Origin: Pseudonocardiales bacterium
Lineage (GTDB): Bacteria > Actinomycetota > Actinomycetes > Mycobacteriales > Pseudonocardiaceae
Length of the DNA: 64,000 bases
Direction of reading: 5' to 3'
NCBI GenBank assembly: GCA_019241525.1
Contig: JAFAWY010000064.1
Location: 34,351-98,350, forward strand
Shown here piece by piece: positions 1 to 9,149 of the stretch. The notes beneath the pieces were generated by a model. It did not search any database. It worked only from the letters and a program-made list of their open reading frames with translations, and was not told the DNA's origin. Each line of letters opens with the position of its first letter. Position 1 is the first letter of the stretch. The position numbers and the translations under genes were made by a program.

Positions 1-1
1 T

Positions 2-226
2 GCGGTGACCATGGGCGTGCTCAGCGCACCCGGACGATTCGGCCTGCTTGCCGGTGCGGTCACCACCGCACCCATGTTGGAGCTACCGCTGAGCCTCATC
101 CCGGCGTTCTTCGTGCCGCTGTCAATCCTGCTGCACCTCATCGTGCTTCGCCGGTCCGCCGAGATCGGTCATGCCCGCGGCGTCCCAGCGAGGTTGGGAC
201 TGGACACGCTGCCCCAGGGTTCCTAG
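2..226 (+). CDS. 3' end of an integral membrane protein (partial)
   Basis: The reading frame is open at the left edge and continues upstream of the window, so only the last 74 or so codons are visible. They encode one or two hydrophobic segments (around LSLIPAFFVPLSILLHLIVLRR) followed by a short, basic, cytosolic-looking tail ending GLDTLPQGS. This fits the C-terminus of a polytopic membrane protein. No family-specific motif is visible and I cannot name the protein. The next gene on the same strand starts about 70 bases downstream. Confidence 0.55.
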   Translation, partial: AVTMGVLSAPGRFGLLAGAVTTAPMLELPLSLIPAFFVPLSILLHLIVLRRSAEIGHARGVPARLGLDTLPQGS

Positions 227-294
227 CCGTGTGGAGGGCGAGGTTGACGACCGGCGCTTGGTCGGCAGCGGTAACCATCCGGCAGGATGCTCGC

Positions 295-876
295 ATGCGC
301 ACCCATGTTGCGCTGCTGCGCGGCATCAACGTCGGTGGCCGCAACCGGATCGCGATGGCCGACCTGCGCGCGGTCGTCACCTCGCTGGCACACACCGAGG
401 TGGCCACCTACATCCAGAGTGGCAACGTGGTGTTCCGCACCGCCGACGCTGATACCGCCGCCATCGCCACCGCGCTGGAGCGGGCCATCGTCGAGACCCT
501 CGGGGTGGCGACCAGAGTGGTGGTGCTGTCCCGGGACGAGCTGTCACAGGCGGTCGCGGATAACCCCTACCCCGACGAGACCAATCCCCGGCATCTGCAC
601 GCCGCATTCACCAGCGAGCAGATCGGGCCTGAGCAGCTTGCTGTCATCGCCGCGGCCCAGCAACGGGCAAGCGACAAGGGCAGTCGAGATGCGGCCACAG
701 TCATCGGCCGCACCCTGTACTTGCATACTCCGGACGGCATCGGACGCAGCGAGCTGGCCGCCCAGCTGGCGCGGGGCGGTGGCCCGCTCGCCGCCACTGG
801 GTCCGCCACCGTGCGCAACTGGGCCACCGTGACGACGTTGCTGTCCTTGTGTCGAGCTGAGGGGAACTTCAGATGA
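295..876 (+). CDS. DUF1697 family protein
   Basis: A 193-residue soluble protein starting MRTHVALLRGINVGGRNRIAMADLR, followed by TYIQSGNVVF. The N-terminal LLRGINVGG and the YIQSGNVVF block are the recognisable signatures of DUF1697 (Pfam), a family without an established biochemical function. The open frame extends upstream to 229, but the homologous part begins at the ATG at 295, so that start is chosen. The 3' end overlaps the next gene by an ATGA junction, which suggests translational coupling with the TIGR03086 gene. Confidence 0.85.
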   Translation: MRTHVALLRGINVGGRNRIAMADLRAVVTSLAHTEVATYIQSGNVVFRTADADTAAIATALERAIVETLGVATRVVVLSRDELSQAVADNPYPDETNPRHLHAAFTSEQIGPEQLAVIAAAQQRASDKGSRDAATVIGRTLYLHTPDGIGRSELAAQLARGGGPLAATGSATVRNWATVTTLLSLCRAEGNFR

Positions 877-1460
877 GTGACGCACCACCGCCTCCACCAT
901 CCGTCGAGCAACTCGGCCAGGCGCTGAGCGCCGTCGGCCAGCTGATCGCCAACGTGCGGGACGACCAGTGGTCAGCGCCGACCTCCTGCACCGAGTGGAC
1001 CGTGCGTGACCTGGTCAACCATCTGGTCGTGGGAAACCTGGTCTTTGCCGCTCTCCTGCGAGATCAGCCCCCACCTGAACGGGGCGCCGACCATCTCGGT
1101 GACGACCCTGTGGGGGCGTACCGCGACACCGGTGCGGCGTTGCAGGCTGCGTTCGAGCAGCCCGGTGTCTTCGAGCGGGCATACCAGGGTCCGCTCGGGA
1201 CTGCCTCGGGCGCGGATCGGCTGCAGATCCGCATCGCCGATCTTCTCGCTCACGGCTGGGACCTCGCCCAAGCGACCGGCCAGCCCACTGAGCTACCTGA
1301 GGAGCTGGCAGAACAGGCGTTGGCTTTCGTCTGCACCCAGCTGTCGTCCTCGTCCCGCGCCGGCCGGTTCGCCCCAGCCCAGCCGGTCGCCGAGGACGCC
1401 GCCGCCATCGACCGGCTGGTCGCCTTCCTCGGCCGACCTGTCCCAGCAGCGACGACCTAA
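873..1460 (+). CDS. TIGR03086 family metal-binding protein (mycothiol-dependent maleylpyruvate isomerase-like / DinB superfamily)
   Basis: A 195-residue protein with the actinobacterial four-helix DinB/MDMPI pattern. It shows a WSAPTSCTEWTVRDLVNHLVVGN block near residues 34-55 and a second histidine in IRIADLLAHGWDLAQATG near residue 130. These histidines are the usual metal ligands in the family. Family members are mycothiol- or metal-dependent enzymes or uncharacterised; the substrate here cannot be read from sequence. The start overlaps the DUF1697 stop (ATGA), so the two genes probably form a small operon. Confidence 0.8.
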   Translation: MSDAPPPPPSVEQLGQALSAVGQLIANVRDDQWSAPTSCTEWTVRDLVNHLVVGNLVFAALLRDQPPPERGADHLGDDPVGAYRDTGAALQAAFEQPGVFERAYQGPLGTASGADRLQIRIADLLAHGWDLAQATGQPTELPEELAEQALAFVCTQLSSSSRAGRFAPAQPVAEDAAAIDRLVAFLGRPVPAATT

Positions 1461-1646
1461 AGAATGTAGGGGCCGTTCTACGAGGAAACGAATGCCAGAA
1501 AGCGATGCCGGACGCCACGGTGCACGGCGCTATTTTCCATCAGGTCAAGCTGCACTCTGGCGCGCCGATTCGCCCGACGAAATCCCACCAACCGGACCCT
1601 GCTGACGATGCTCGCGCGTCGACAGATAGTCCGCGGTGCGCGGAGC

Positions 1647-1871
1647 TCAGACTGCCGCGAGCGCGAAGGCGGCCACGTCGAGGTAAGCGTGCTCGACGGG
1701 CTCCCACAGCGCCAGCCGGTACTGCGCCGCCGCCAGCGGGTCATCCGAGTGCAGCAGCTCGGCTGCCGAACCTAGTCGGCGGGCTTCGGCTATCCGCTCG
1801 ATCAAAACCAACAGCGCCTCAATGAAAGCCTCAGTGCCGGGCTGGGTGGCGTGGACAGGGCTACTGCGCAC
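1647..1871 (-). CDS. small hypothetical helical protein, possibly a gene remnant
   Basis: On the minus strand a GTG at 1871 opens a 74-codon frame containing a coherent amphipathic stretch (EAFIEALLVLIERIAEARR, then DPLAAAQYRLALWEPVEHAYLDVAAFAL). It reads like real protein rather than a shadow, but I recognise no family. The frame stays open to 2072, yet the upstream part looks random and overlaps the DUF427 start. It may be a genuine small gene or the 3' remnant of a larger one. Confidence 0.3.
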   Translation of the reverse strand: MRSSPVHATQPGTEAFIEALLVLIERIAEARRLGSAAELLHSDDPLAAAQYRLALWEPVEHAYLDVAAFALAAV

Positions 1872-2047
1872 AGCCGGACCTCCGATCTGATCGGCCCCGG
1901 GACAGTTGCTCGCCACATTGCCGGGGCGCCCAATCACTGACAGTGTCCGTATCGGCACCATGCCGGAAGCTGTTTCGGAAATCGTGATGAATCGCCCATA
2001 CGGCCGCTCGGGGAGAGCGGACATACGCGCATCCGTAAGCTCGTGCC

Positions 2048-2572
2048 GTGCGCCGTAACCCGCTGAAGGCAAAACCGGCAGGTCGGGAGCCTCGCTGGCC
2101 GGTGGGGCCGGGTCAGGAGTCGGTGTGGGACTACCCGCGGCCGCCCCGAGCGCAGCGGGTGTCGCGCCGGGTCCGGATCGTGCACGGCGGCGTCCTCATG
2201 GTCGACACCGATGATGTGGTCCGGGTGCTGGAGACCTCGCATCCCCCGACTTACTACCTGCCTCGTGCGGAATTCCGGGTACCGCTGCTGCCGTCATCAC
2301 GGCTGACGATGTGCGAGTGGAAGGGCGAGGCTTGCTACGTCGATGTCGACGTGCCCGGCGTCGCAGTGCTGCGCGATGCCGGATGGTGGTACCCGCAGCC
2401 TGACCTGCGCTACCCGCAGCTCAACGACCGGGTCGCCGTGTACGCCGGCCCGTTCGACGAGGTGACCGTGGACGGCGAGCCCGTGACGCCGCAGCCTGGC
2501 GACTTCTATGGAGGCTGGATCACCACCGACGTCGTTGGCCCGTTCAAAGGCGGACCCGGCAGCCGGAGCTGA
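2048..2572 (+). CDS. DUF427 domain-containing protein
   Basis: A 174-residue soluble protein with the DUF427 (PF04248) core: an N-terminal GPGQESVWDYPRPP block, RVLETSHPPTYYLP near residue 60, then a beta-rich part with CEWKGEACYVDV and DRVAVYAGPFDEVTVDGE. The family is widespread in actinobacteria and has no firmly assigned activity. The GTG at 2048 is used because the GPGQESVWDYPRPP block, typical of longer members, lies upstream of any ATG. No operon partner is evident; the next gene is on the opposite strand. Confidence 0.82.
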   Translation: MRRNPLKAKPAGREPRWPVGPGQESVWDYPRPPRAQRVSRRVRIVHGGVLMVDTDDVVRVLETSHPPTYYLPRAEFRVPLLPSSRLTMCEWKGEACYVDVDVPGVAVLRDAGWWYPQPDLRYPQLNDRVAVYAGPFDEVTVDGEPVTPQPGDFYGGWITTDVVGPFKGGPGSRS

Positions 2573-2642
2573 TCGCACCGAGGGCGAAACCGTATCGCTG
2601 CATGCCGGTATCACGATCGAAGCTGATGCCCGTGCTGGCAGC

Positions 2643-3053
2643 TCACGGTGCGGTGCAGCCTGCGCCGCCACAGCTGCAGCCGGCGCAACCACCCGGCCGT
2701 GGTGGCACGGTGGCGGCTGCAGCCCGGTGGCCCAGCAATCCGCCGGCCAGCAAGAGCCCTACCGCGCCGGCACCGGTCACCGACACGATGACGGTGAGCG
2801 CTGGACCAGCCGCCCCCGAGGCCAGCCCGCCTCCGACGGTGCACAGTGTGCCCGCTGCCAGCACCGGAGGCGCAGCCACCCGGTTCGCCGTCACGAACGC
2901 GGCGTCTGAGCGCAACGTCGCGGGAGTGCGGACGCCGGCGAAGCGGTTGCGTGGTAGCAGCTGGCGCCAGCCGAGCACGCCGACGGTGAGCAGCGCGACG
3001 CCGGCGATCACGAGGATTGCGGCAAGCAGGGTGGACGCCCGCACGAAGGCCAC
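2643..3053 (-). CDS. SdpI-family membrane protein with a cysteine-rich tail
   Basis: About 136 residues. It has a first transmembrane helix (AAILVIAGVALLTVGVLGW), then the SdpI signature LLPRNRFAGVRTPATLRSDAAFVTANRVAAP, then two more hydrophobic segments. SdpI homologues are small integral membrane proteins; the founding Bacillus protein gives immunity to the SdpC toxin, but most actinobacterial members are uncharacterised. The C-terminus is unusual, ending in a Gly-rich CxxCxC...C tail. The start is uncertain: GTG at 3053 (or 3044) follows the esterase stop at 3097; the open frame upstream is antisense noise. Confidence 0.7.
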   Translation of the reverse strand: MAFVRASTLLAAILVIAGVALLTVGVLGWRQLLPRNRFAGVRTPATLRSDAAFVTANRVAAPPVLAAGTLCTVGGGLASGAAGPALTVIVSVTGAGAVGLLLAGGLLGHRAAAATVPPRPGGCAGCSCGGAGCTAP

Positions 3054-3096
3054 AATAGCGCTGGCAGCGGCAGTGTCTGCCGATGCCTGGAGGCCG

Positions 3097-4134
3097 TCAG
3101 GCGGGTGGGTCAGTGATGTGGTGGCACAGCCACGCCAACGCCAGCGGGTAGCGGTAGTCGATCCGGCTGTGGCCAGCGTCGAACAGCTCGAAGCGCACTC
3201 GCTCATCGGGTAGCCCCGCATCGCGCAGTGCCGCGCGAAAGGCCTGCGCGCCCACGTCGAGGAACCACTCGTCCCGGGTGCCGGCGTCGAGCCACACGGC
3301 CCGCAGCGAACGCAGCGCCTCGGCATACCGCGGCGCCATCCGTACCGGATCCCAGTCGAGCCAACGTTGCCACACCGACGGCCGCAGCATCCCGGTATGC
3401 GGGTCGAACGGCAGCTCGGGGGTGCCGTCGTCGCGGGCGGAAAAACATGCCGAGATGCCCAGCATCATCAGCAGATGCTCATCGGCTGACTTGGTGAACG
3501 GGGTCCGGGACTGGAACTCGGTCCACCAGGCAGAGATGTCGCCGTCATAGTCGCGAAGGTGGCGCACCGACTTGCCGAACTCGGCGAGGTAGCACAGCTC
3601 GTACAGCGCGTCCCCGGCGTGACTGGCCAGCGCTCCGAACAGGTCCGGCCGCAGCATTGGCGTGATCATGGCGCCGAAGCCGCCGGAGGACTTGCCGGTG
3701 ATCGCCCGGTGCGCCCGGTCGGCCAGCGTCCGGTACCGCGCGTCGACGAACGGCACGACCTCCTGGCAAAGGTAGCTGTGGTAGCGCCCGGTGCCGGGAG
3801 AGTCGACGAACTGGCTGCCCCCATATGCCGTCCATGCGTCGACGAACACCAGCACCGCCGGGGGGACGTCACCGGTGGCGAACAGCGCATCAGCGGCTTC
3901 CGGAAACGTCGGCCGGAAGGCGCTGCGGTTGGCCCACATGGCCAGCTGCCCGGTGTATCCCTGGATCACGTAGATGCTCGGGTAGCTCTGCTCCGAGTCG
4001 TCGTAACCGGGGGGCACGTACACCCACAACGGACGGCGCGCAGGATCGCCTAAATAGTTGTCCCGGAGTAACTCGCTGTCGATCACATGCTCGTCGATCC
4101 GGCCAGCAAGCTCGGTGCACCGCAGTTGGATCAC
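3097..4134 (-). CDS. putative esterase (alpha/beta hydrolase, esterase D / antigen 85-like fold)
   Basis: A 345-residue protein of the PF00756 putative esterase type. It shows a strand-forming WVYVPPGYDD...YPSIYVIQGYTG near residue 38 and HRAITGKSSGGFGAM near residues 142-156, where the GxSxGG elbow supplies the nucleophilic serine. A histidine in the C-terminal FDAGHSRIDYRYPLA block is the likely catalytic base. There is no signal peptide, so it is probably cytosolic. A hydrolase gene also lies beside ino1 in mycobacteria. It faces the same way as ino1, separated by a block of 22-base repeats. Confidence 0.8.
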   Translation of the reverse strand: MIQLRCTELAGRIDEHVIDSELLRDNYLGDPARRPLWVYVPPGYDDSEQSYPSIYVIQGYTGQLAMWANRSAFRPTFPEAADALFATGDVPPAVLVFVDAWTAYGGSQFVDSPGTGRYHSYLCQEVVPFVDARYRTLADRAHRAITGKSSGGFGAMITPMLRPDLFGALASHAGDALYELCYLAEFGKSVRHLRDYDGDISAWWTEFQSRTPFTKSADEHLLMMLGISACFSARDDGTPELPFDPHTGMLRPSVWQRWLDWDPVRMAPRYAEALRSLRAVWLDAGTRDEWFLDVGAQAFRAALRDAGLPDERVRFELFDAGHSRIDYRYPLALAWLCHHITDPPA

Positions 4135-4149
4135 GACATCACCTGGTCA

Positions 4150-4245
4150 GGAGAGAGCGACACGCCGGGCAGGAGCGCACGACACACCAGGCACAACTTA
4201 CTGACACGCCCGGCATGAGGGAGCGACACGCCCGGAGGGAGCGGG
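4150..4245. repeat. degenerate 22-base tandem repeat (GGCGTGTC family)
   Basis: Between the esterase start and the ino1 stop, the motif GACACGCC/GACACACC recurs at about 22-base intervals. Read on the minus strand it is a 22-base unit ending GGGCGTGTC, present three to four times with substitutions. A related array with the same period lies at 49163-49247. No coding potential is seen. Confidence 0.65.
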
Positions 4246-4247
4246 GG

Positions 4248-5348
4248 TCAGCGGTCCAGGTCGCCGCGGATGAAGGCTTCGACGGCGGCGAACGCATCGG
4301 AGTCGGAACATTGCACCGGCGGTGACTTCATGAAATATGACGACGCGGAGATGATCGGCCCGCCGACACCCCGGTCTGCGGCGATCTTCGCCGCCCGGAT
4401 CGCGTCGATGATGACGCCGGCGGAGTTGGGCGAATCCCAGACCTCCAGCTTGTACTCCATGTTCAGCGGCACGTCGCCGAACGCCCGGCCCTCCAGCCGC
4501 ACGTAGGCCCACTTGCGGTCGTCCAGCCACGGCACATGGTCCGACGGCCCGATGTGCACCGCCGCCTTCTCCATCTCGTGGGGCACCTGCGAGGTCACCG
4601 ATTGGGTCTTGGAGATCTTCTTCGACTCGAGGCGCTTGCGCTCGAGCATGTTCATGAAATCCATGTTCCCGCCGAAGTTGAGCTGGTAGGTGCGCAGCAG
4701 CTCCACCCCACGGTCTTCGAACAGCTTGGCCAGCACCCGGTGCGTGATCGTCGCGCCCACCTGAGACTTGATGTCGTCGCCGATGATGGGCACCCCGGCC
4801 GCGGTGAACTTGTCGGCCCACACCGGGTCGGAGGCGATGAACACCGGAAGGGCGTTGACGAACGCCACGCCGGCGTCCAGCGCGCACTGGGCGTAGAACC
4901 GGTCCGCCTGTTCCGAGCCCACCGGTAGGTAGGACACCAGCACGTCAGCCCGCGACTCGCTCAGCACCTCCACCACATCGACCGGCTCTTCGTCGGACTC
5001 GGTGATGACGTCCCGGTAGTACTGCCCCAACCCATCCATCGTGTGGCCGCGCGAGACTGTGACGCCCAGCGGTGGCACATCGCAGATCGAGATGGTGTTG
5101 TTCGCGCTGGCGATGATGGCCTCGGAAAGATCCCGCCCTACCTTCTTGGCGTCGACATCAAATGCGGCGACGAACTGGAGATCGCCCACGTGGTAAGCGC
5201 CGAAACGGACATGCATCAGGCCGGGTACGCGGGCTTCCGGGTCGGCGTTGCGGTAGTAGTGCACCCCCTGGACCAGCGACGCAGCGCAGTTGCCGACGCC
5301 CACGACGGCGACCCGGATCGGGCAGCTGGCGTCACGGCTTGCGGTCAT
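4248..5348 (-). CDS. ino1: inositol-3-phosphate synthase
   Basis: A 366-residue enzyme that cyclises glucose 6-phosphate to inositol 3-phosphate using NAD, supplying phosphatidylinositol and mycothiol. The NAD-binding glycine-rich loop [22 protein letters not shown] is at residues 11-32. The block [18 protein letters not shown] and the following [12 protein letters not shown] are characteristic of the short, mycobacterial-type enzyme. Length matches that group. A PadR regulator gene lies immediately upstream with an 11-base gap, as in mycobacteria, so the pair is probably co-transcribed. Confidence 0.95.
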   Translation of the reverse strand: MTASRDASCPIRVAVVGVGNCAASLVQGVHYYRNADPEARVPGLMHVRFGAYHVGDLQFVAAFDVDAKKVGRDLSEAIIASANNTISICDVPPLGVTVSRGHTMDGLGQYYRDVITESDEEPVDVVEVLSESRADVLVSYLPVGSEQADRFYAQCALDAGVAFVNALPVFIASDPVWADKFTAAGVPIIGDDIKSQVGATITHRVLAKLFEDRGVELLRTYQLNFGGNMDFMNMLERKRLESKKISKTQSVTSQVPHEMEKAAVHIGPSDHVPWLDDRKWAYVRLEGRAFGDVPLNMEYKLEVWDSPNSAGVIIDAIRAAKIAADRGVGGPIISASSYFMKSPPVQCSDSDAFAAVEAFIRGDLDR

Positions 5349-5359
5349 GATCCGCCCTT

Positions 5360-5947
5360 TCAGTCGTCTTGTGACGGTGATGGGTTCGCCTGCTCATGGG
5401 CGATCAGTTCATTGAGCCAGCGCACCTCACGCTCGCTGGTTTCCAGACCCATCCGGTGCAGTTCGAGCGTGTAGCGGTCGATCTGATCGCCGGTACGGGC
5501 CAGCGCGGTGCGCAATCCCTCGCGGCGTTCCTCGACGCGCCGGCGCCGGCCCTCCAGGATGCGCATCCGCACCTCGGCAGGGGTACGGGAGAAAAAGGCC
5601 AGGTGGACCCCGAACCCGTGGTCGTCCCAGGTTTGCGGGCCGGCATCGGACAGCAGGGTGTCCAGGCGTTCTTTGCCGTCAGCGGTGAGCCGGTACACCC
5701 GCCGGCTGCGGCGCGACCAACTCGTCGGCCGTCCTGCGGGCAGCTCCGTGGCCGCCGCTTCGTCCTCGACGATAAAGCCGGAGCGCTGCAATCGGCGTAG
5801 CGTGGGGTACAGCGAGCCGAACGAGCAGGCCCGGAACGTTCCGAGTAGTCCGGTAAGTCGTTTGTGCAGCTCATAGCCATGCATGGGGGAGTCATGGAGC
5901 ACCCCCAACACGGCTAGTTCCAGCACGCGGCCCCCCGGGAACCTCAT
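5360..5947 (-). CDS. PadR-family transcriptional regulator
   Basis: A 195-residue protein. It has an N-terminal winged helix ([27 protein letters not shown], then [18 protein letters not shown] with the YPTL motif of PadR) and a C-terminal helical dimerisation region rich in Arg/Glu. The start is placed at [15 protein letters not shown]; the frame runs upstream to 6094 but that part would cover the operator and is not PadR-like. Gene order with ino1 matches mycobacteria. It probably represses its own promoter and the downstream ino1. Confidence 0.88.
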   Translation of the reverse strand: MRFPGGRVLELAVLGVLHDSPMHGYELHKRLTGLLGTFRACSFGSLYPTLRRLQRSGFIVEDEAAATELPAGRPTSWSRRSRRVYRLTADGKERLDTLLSDAGPQTWDDHGFGVHLAFFSRTPAEVRMRILEGRRRRVEERREGLRTALARTGDQIDRYTLELHRMGLETSEREVRWLNELIAHEQANPSPSQDD

Positions 5948-5970
5948 TGGCCACTGACTCTGCTCGATGG

Positions 5971-5993
5971 CGATATATAGCCTCACTATATCG
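5971..5993. promoter_or_regulatory. palindromic operator upstream of padR-ino1
   Basis: A perfect inverted repeat CGATATA-N9-TATATCG lies 24 bases upstream of the padR start, in an AT-rich pocket of otherwise GC-rich sequence. Paired ATAT/ATAG half-sites of this sort are typical PadR operators. Position and symmetry suggest autoregulation; binding has not been shown. Confidence 0.6.
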
Positions 5994-6082
5994 CGGCGAT
6001 ACATCACCACGCAGATGATCAGCAGCGGTACCGCCCGAACGCCCGAACGGTGATCACCCATCGGGTGCGTACGCTGTGAAGC

Positions 6083-6487
6083 ATGCGGACCCAACGACAG
6101 GTGGTGGACTACGCGTTGCAGCGCCGTGCGCTGCTCGCCGAGGTCTACGCCGGCCGGATCGGCTTCGCGGAGGTCTGCGACGCGACCCCGTACCTGCTAC
6201 GCGCGGCGAAGTTCCACGGCGAGCCCAGCTCGTTGACCTGCCCTATGTGCCGCAAAGAGTCTTTGACGCTGGTGTCGTGGGTCTACGGCGACGAGCTCAA
6301 GCACGCCGCTGGGTCGGCCCGGAGCGCCGACGAGCTCAACCGCATGGCGACGCTGTACGAGGAGTTCAGCGTGTTTGTCGTCGAGGTGTGCCGCACGTGC
6401 ACCTGGAACCATCTTGTGCAGTCGTACGTCCTGGGAACCAGCGGTGTAGGCAGTAGGCGGTCTCGCCGGCGAACCGCGGCGGAGTAA
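6083..6487 (+). CDS. DUF5318-type conserved actinobacterial protein
   Basis: A 134-residue protein with two Cys pairs, LTCPMCRKESLTLVSWVYGDEL near residue 52 and VCRTCTWNHLVQSYVLG near residue 111. This suggests a zinc-ribbon-like fold. The same gene sits between the PadR gene and ponA in mycobacteria. The function is unknown. It is divergent from padR, with 135 bases between the two starts that hold the PadR operator. A short triplication of GAGTAACGCC follows its stop (6484-6510). Confidence 0.8.
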   Translation: MRTQRQVVDYALQRRALLAEVYAGRIGFAEVCDATPYLLRAAKFHGEPSSLTCPMCRKESLTLVSWVYGDELKHAAGSARSADELNRMATLYEEFSVFVVEVCRTCTWNHLVQSYVLGTSGVGSRRSRRRTAAE

Positions 6488-6633
6488 CGCCGAGTAACGC
6501 CGAGTAACGCACCGTAGCCGTTGGAGGCCCGGCTCAGCCGAAGCAACCCGCCGCCGGGCCGATGCGCCGCCCTGGCTAGCGTGGCCCCCTGCAGAACTCT
6601 CGCGACCCGAATACCGGTCTGGGAGGACAACGC

Positions 6634-9135
6634 GTGAGCAACCAGCGACACGACGGGCGCCGACACCCCATCCCGGGTGGCGGTCCCTGGACTTCGGGAT
6701 CTCCGGGGCAGGACTGGCCACCTGAACTATTTCCCCAAGGCCGGTCAGACCAGCCCCGATCCACTCATTCCCGAGCCCACGAACGGATAGTGACGCCGCT
6801 GATGGCGCTCGACGGGGAACCCGAGCTGCTCACCCACCCCACCCCGCCAGCCGCCCCGTCGGTACAGCCTGGCTGGCCCGGACCGGCATACAGCCCTGGC
6901 CGGAGGTACGGCGGTGGCTCCACCAGCTCTGGGGGAGGCGGCGGGGGATGGCCACCGCGCTGGCCGTCGCACTGGCCCCCACGGTTGCGCCGGCCGGCCA
7001 AGATCGTGCTAGGTGGCCTGCTGTTGTGCATGCTGCTGCCGGTGCTGGCATTTTTCGCTGGCTGGATGTTCCTCAGCGTGCCTTCGCCGGCGGCGTTGAC
7101 GGCAGAGCGCAAGCAGGTCACCTCGATCATGGCCAGCGACGGGACCACCGAGGTCGGCCGATACGTCCCGGAGGACGGCAACCGGGTTCCGGTCAGCCTG
7201 TCGCAGGTGCCCATGCGGGTGCAGAATGCCGTGCTGGCGGCAGAGGACCGCAGCTTCCGATCCAATCCCGGCTTCGACATCGTGGGCATCGCGCGGGCAA
7301 CCTGGCGCCAGGCCAACGGTGGCAGTGGTGGTGGCTCCACGATCACCCAGCAATACATCAAGGTGGCCACCGGGCACGACGAGTACAGCATCTTCCGCAA
7401 GTTCCGGGAGATGATCCTCGCGGCCAAACTCACCAAGCAAGAATCCAAGGACCGGATCCTCGAGGACTACCTCAACACGATCTATTTCGGCCGCGGTGCC
7501 TACGGCATCCAGGCTGCCAGCCAGGCCTACTTCCACAAGGATGTGCAGAATCTGACAGTCTCGGAGGCAGCAGTGCTTGCCGCCGTGATCAGATCACCGT
7601 CCGTGCTGGACCCGGCCAAGAACCTGGCACAGGCGCAGGCCCGGTGGAATTTCGTGCTCGACGGCATGGTGGAGCAGGGTTGGCTGTCTCCGGCAGATCG
7701 CAGCGTCGGGATGTACCCGCAGACCGTGCCGCCCAGCGCAGCTCCCGGCCAACCGACCGACGATCGGGCGCACATCATCGACCGGGTGATGGACGAGCTG
7801 GACAAACAGGGCGTCGGCCGCGCGCAACTGGCCGTCAACGGCGGCAAGATCATCACCACTATCGATCCGCGGGCCCAGCAACTGGCCCGCGACGCCGTCC
7901 GAACTGAACTGCGGGGGCAGCCGGCCAACCTCCACTCGTCACTGGTCGCGATCGATCCGCGCAGCGGAGCGGTGATCGCTTATTACGGTGGATCGGACGG
8001 CAATGGCTTCGATCTGGCCGGTGGCCCGGCGTGGAGCCCGGGCTCGTCGTTCAAACCGTTCACCATGCTGGCGGCGCTGGAACGCGACATCGGGATGAAC
8101 TCGAAGTACGACGGGAGCTCCCCGGTGATCATCGACGGCCGTTCGTACGCGAACTCGGAAAGCAAGAATTACCCCCAGCTGACGTTGAAAGACGCGATGA
8201 CCAAGTCGGTCAACACCGCCTTCGTTCGGCTGGCCCAGGACGTCGGACCGCAAGCGATCCGGGACGCCGCGATCCAGGCAGGGATCCCGGAACAGATCAA
8301 CGGCAAGCGCGCGATGTCCGAATCGGATACCGGAGCCCCCGGAGTCGGCATCACCCTGGGCCAGTACCCGGTGCACACGTTCGATATGGCCAGCGCTTAC
8401 GCGACCTTCGCCGCCGACGGGATGCGGCATGAACCGTTCTTTGTTCGCCAGTACACCAGCTCCCGGGGCACTGTCGAGTACCAGCACCTCGATAAGCCAC
8501 GGCAGGCTTTCGACCAGGTCGACGTCGACCGCAACAGCCAGCTGGCCCGCAACGTCACCGCCACGCTGTCCGATGTCGCCCGCAGCTCGCAGATCCCGCT
8601 GACCGGTGGCCGGCAGGTGGCCGCCAAGACCGGTACCCAGCAGCGTGGTGAGACCACCAACAACTCCGCGGCCTGGACCGTCGGCTATACCCCGTCGATC
8701 TCCACTGCGGTCTGGGTTGGTGATCCGGCCAACACGGCGATCAAGACTGCCAACGGTGCCGATATCTTTGGCCGGGGAGTTCCGGGTTTGATCTGGCAGC
8801 GGTTCATGAATTCCTATCTGATGGGTACGCCGCTGGAAACCTTCCCACCGTTTAAGTTGATCGGTCCCGCGCCGCCACCGGTCGAGGAGCCTAAGCCGGC
8901 GCCGACGCGGGCCAAGCCGCGCGATGTCGCGCCGACGACTGCGCCGGATCCCAACGCCGAGGACTTCGTCCCGGTTCCGGTGGTGCCGACGGAAAAGCCA
9001 ACCAGGACCACCAGACCGCAACGCAATTGCTTCCCGTTCTGCGATGGCGCCGCACCCGGTGATGACAATGCCGGATTCGGTAATGACAACGGGGGCGGGA
9101 CAGATGACAACCAGGGCCGTCCGCGGCATTACTAA
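6634..9135 (+). CDS. ponA: bifunctional penicillin-binding protein (class A PBP1)
   Basis: An 833-residue peptidoglycan polymerase/crosslinker. It has a proline-rich cytosolic N-terminus of about 120 residues, then one transmembrane helix (VLGGLLLCMLLPVLAFFAGWMFL). The GT51 glycosyltransferase follows, with catalytic Glu204 in LAAEDRSF and GGSTITQQYIK. The transpeptidase has the three signatures: S471SFK474, S525VN527 and K665TG667. A Pro/Thr-rich tail ends in a Gly/Asp/Asn-rich segment. The GTG start follows a GGAGGA site. Synteny with mycobacterial ponA1 is clear. It acts at the outer face of the membrane in cell-wall growth. Confidence 0.95.
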   Translation: MSNQRHDGRRHPIPGGGPWTSGSPGQDWPPELFPQGRSDQPRSTHSRAHERIVTPLMALDGEPELLTHPTPPAAPSVQPGWPGPAYSPGRRYGGGSTSSGGGGGGWPPRWPSHWPPRLRRPAKIVLGGLLLCMLLPVLAFFAGWMFLSVPSPAALTAERKQVTSIMASDGTTEVGRYVPEDGNRVPVSLSQVPMRVQNAVLAAEDRSFRSNPGFDIVGIARATWRQANGGSGGGSTITQQYIKVATGHDEYSIFRKFREMILAAKLTKQESKDRILEDYLNTIYFGRGAYGIQAASQAYFHKDVQNLTVSEAAVLAAVIRSPSVLDPAKNLAQAQARWNFVLDGMVEQGWLSPADRSVGMYPQTVPPSAAPGQPTDDRAHIIDRVMDELDKQGVGRAQLAVNGGKIITTIDPRAQQLARDAVRTELRGQPANLHSSLVAIDPRSGAVIAYYGGSDGNGFDLAGGPAWSPGSSFKPFTMLAALERDIGMNSKYDGSSPVIIDGRSYANSESKNYPQLTLKDAMTKSVNTAFVRLAQDVGPQAIRDAAIQAGIPEQINGKRAMSESDTGAPGVGITLGQYPVHTFDMASAYATFAADGMRHEPFFVRQYTSSRGTVEYQHLDKPRQAFDQVDVDRNSQLARNVTATLSDVARSSQIPLTGGRQVAAKTGTQQRGETTNNSAAWTVGYTPSISTAVWVGDPANTAIKTANGADIFGRGVPGLIWQRFMNSYLMGTPLETFPPFKLIGPAPPPVEEPKPAPTRAKPRDVAPTTAPDPNAEDFVPVPVVPTEKPTRTTRPQRNCFPFCDGAAPGDDNAGFGNDNGGGTDDNQGRPRHY

Positions 9136-9149
9136 CACCTGCTCGTCAC

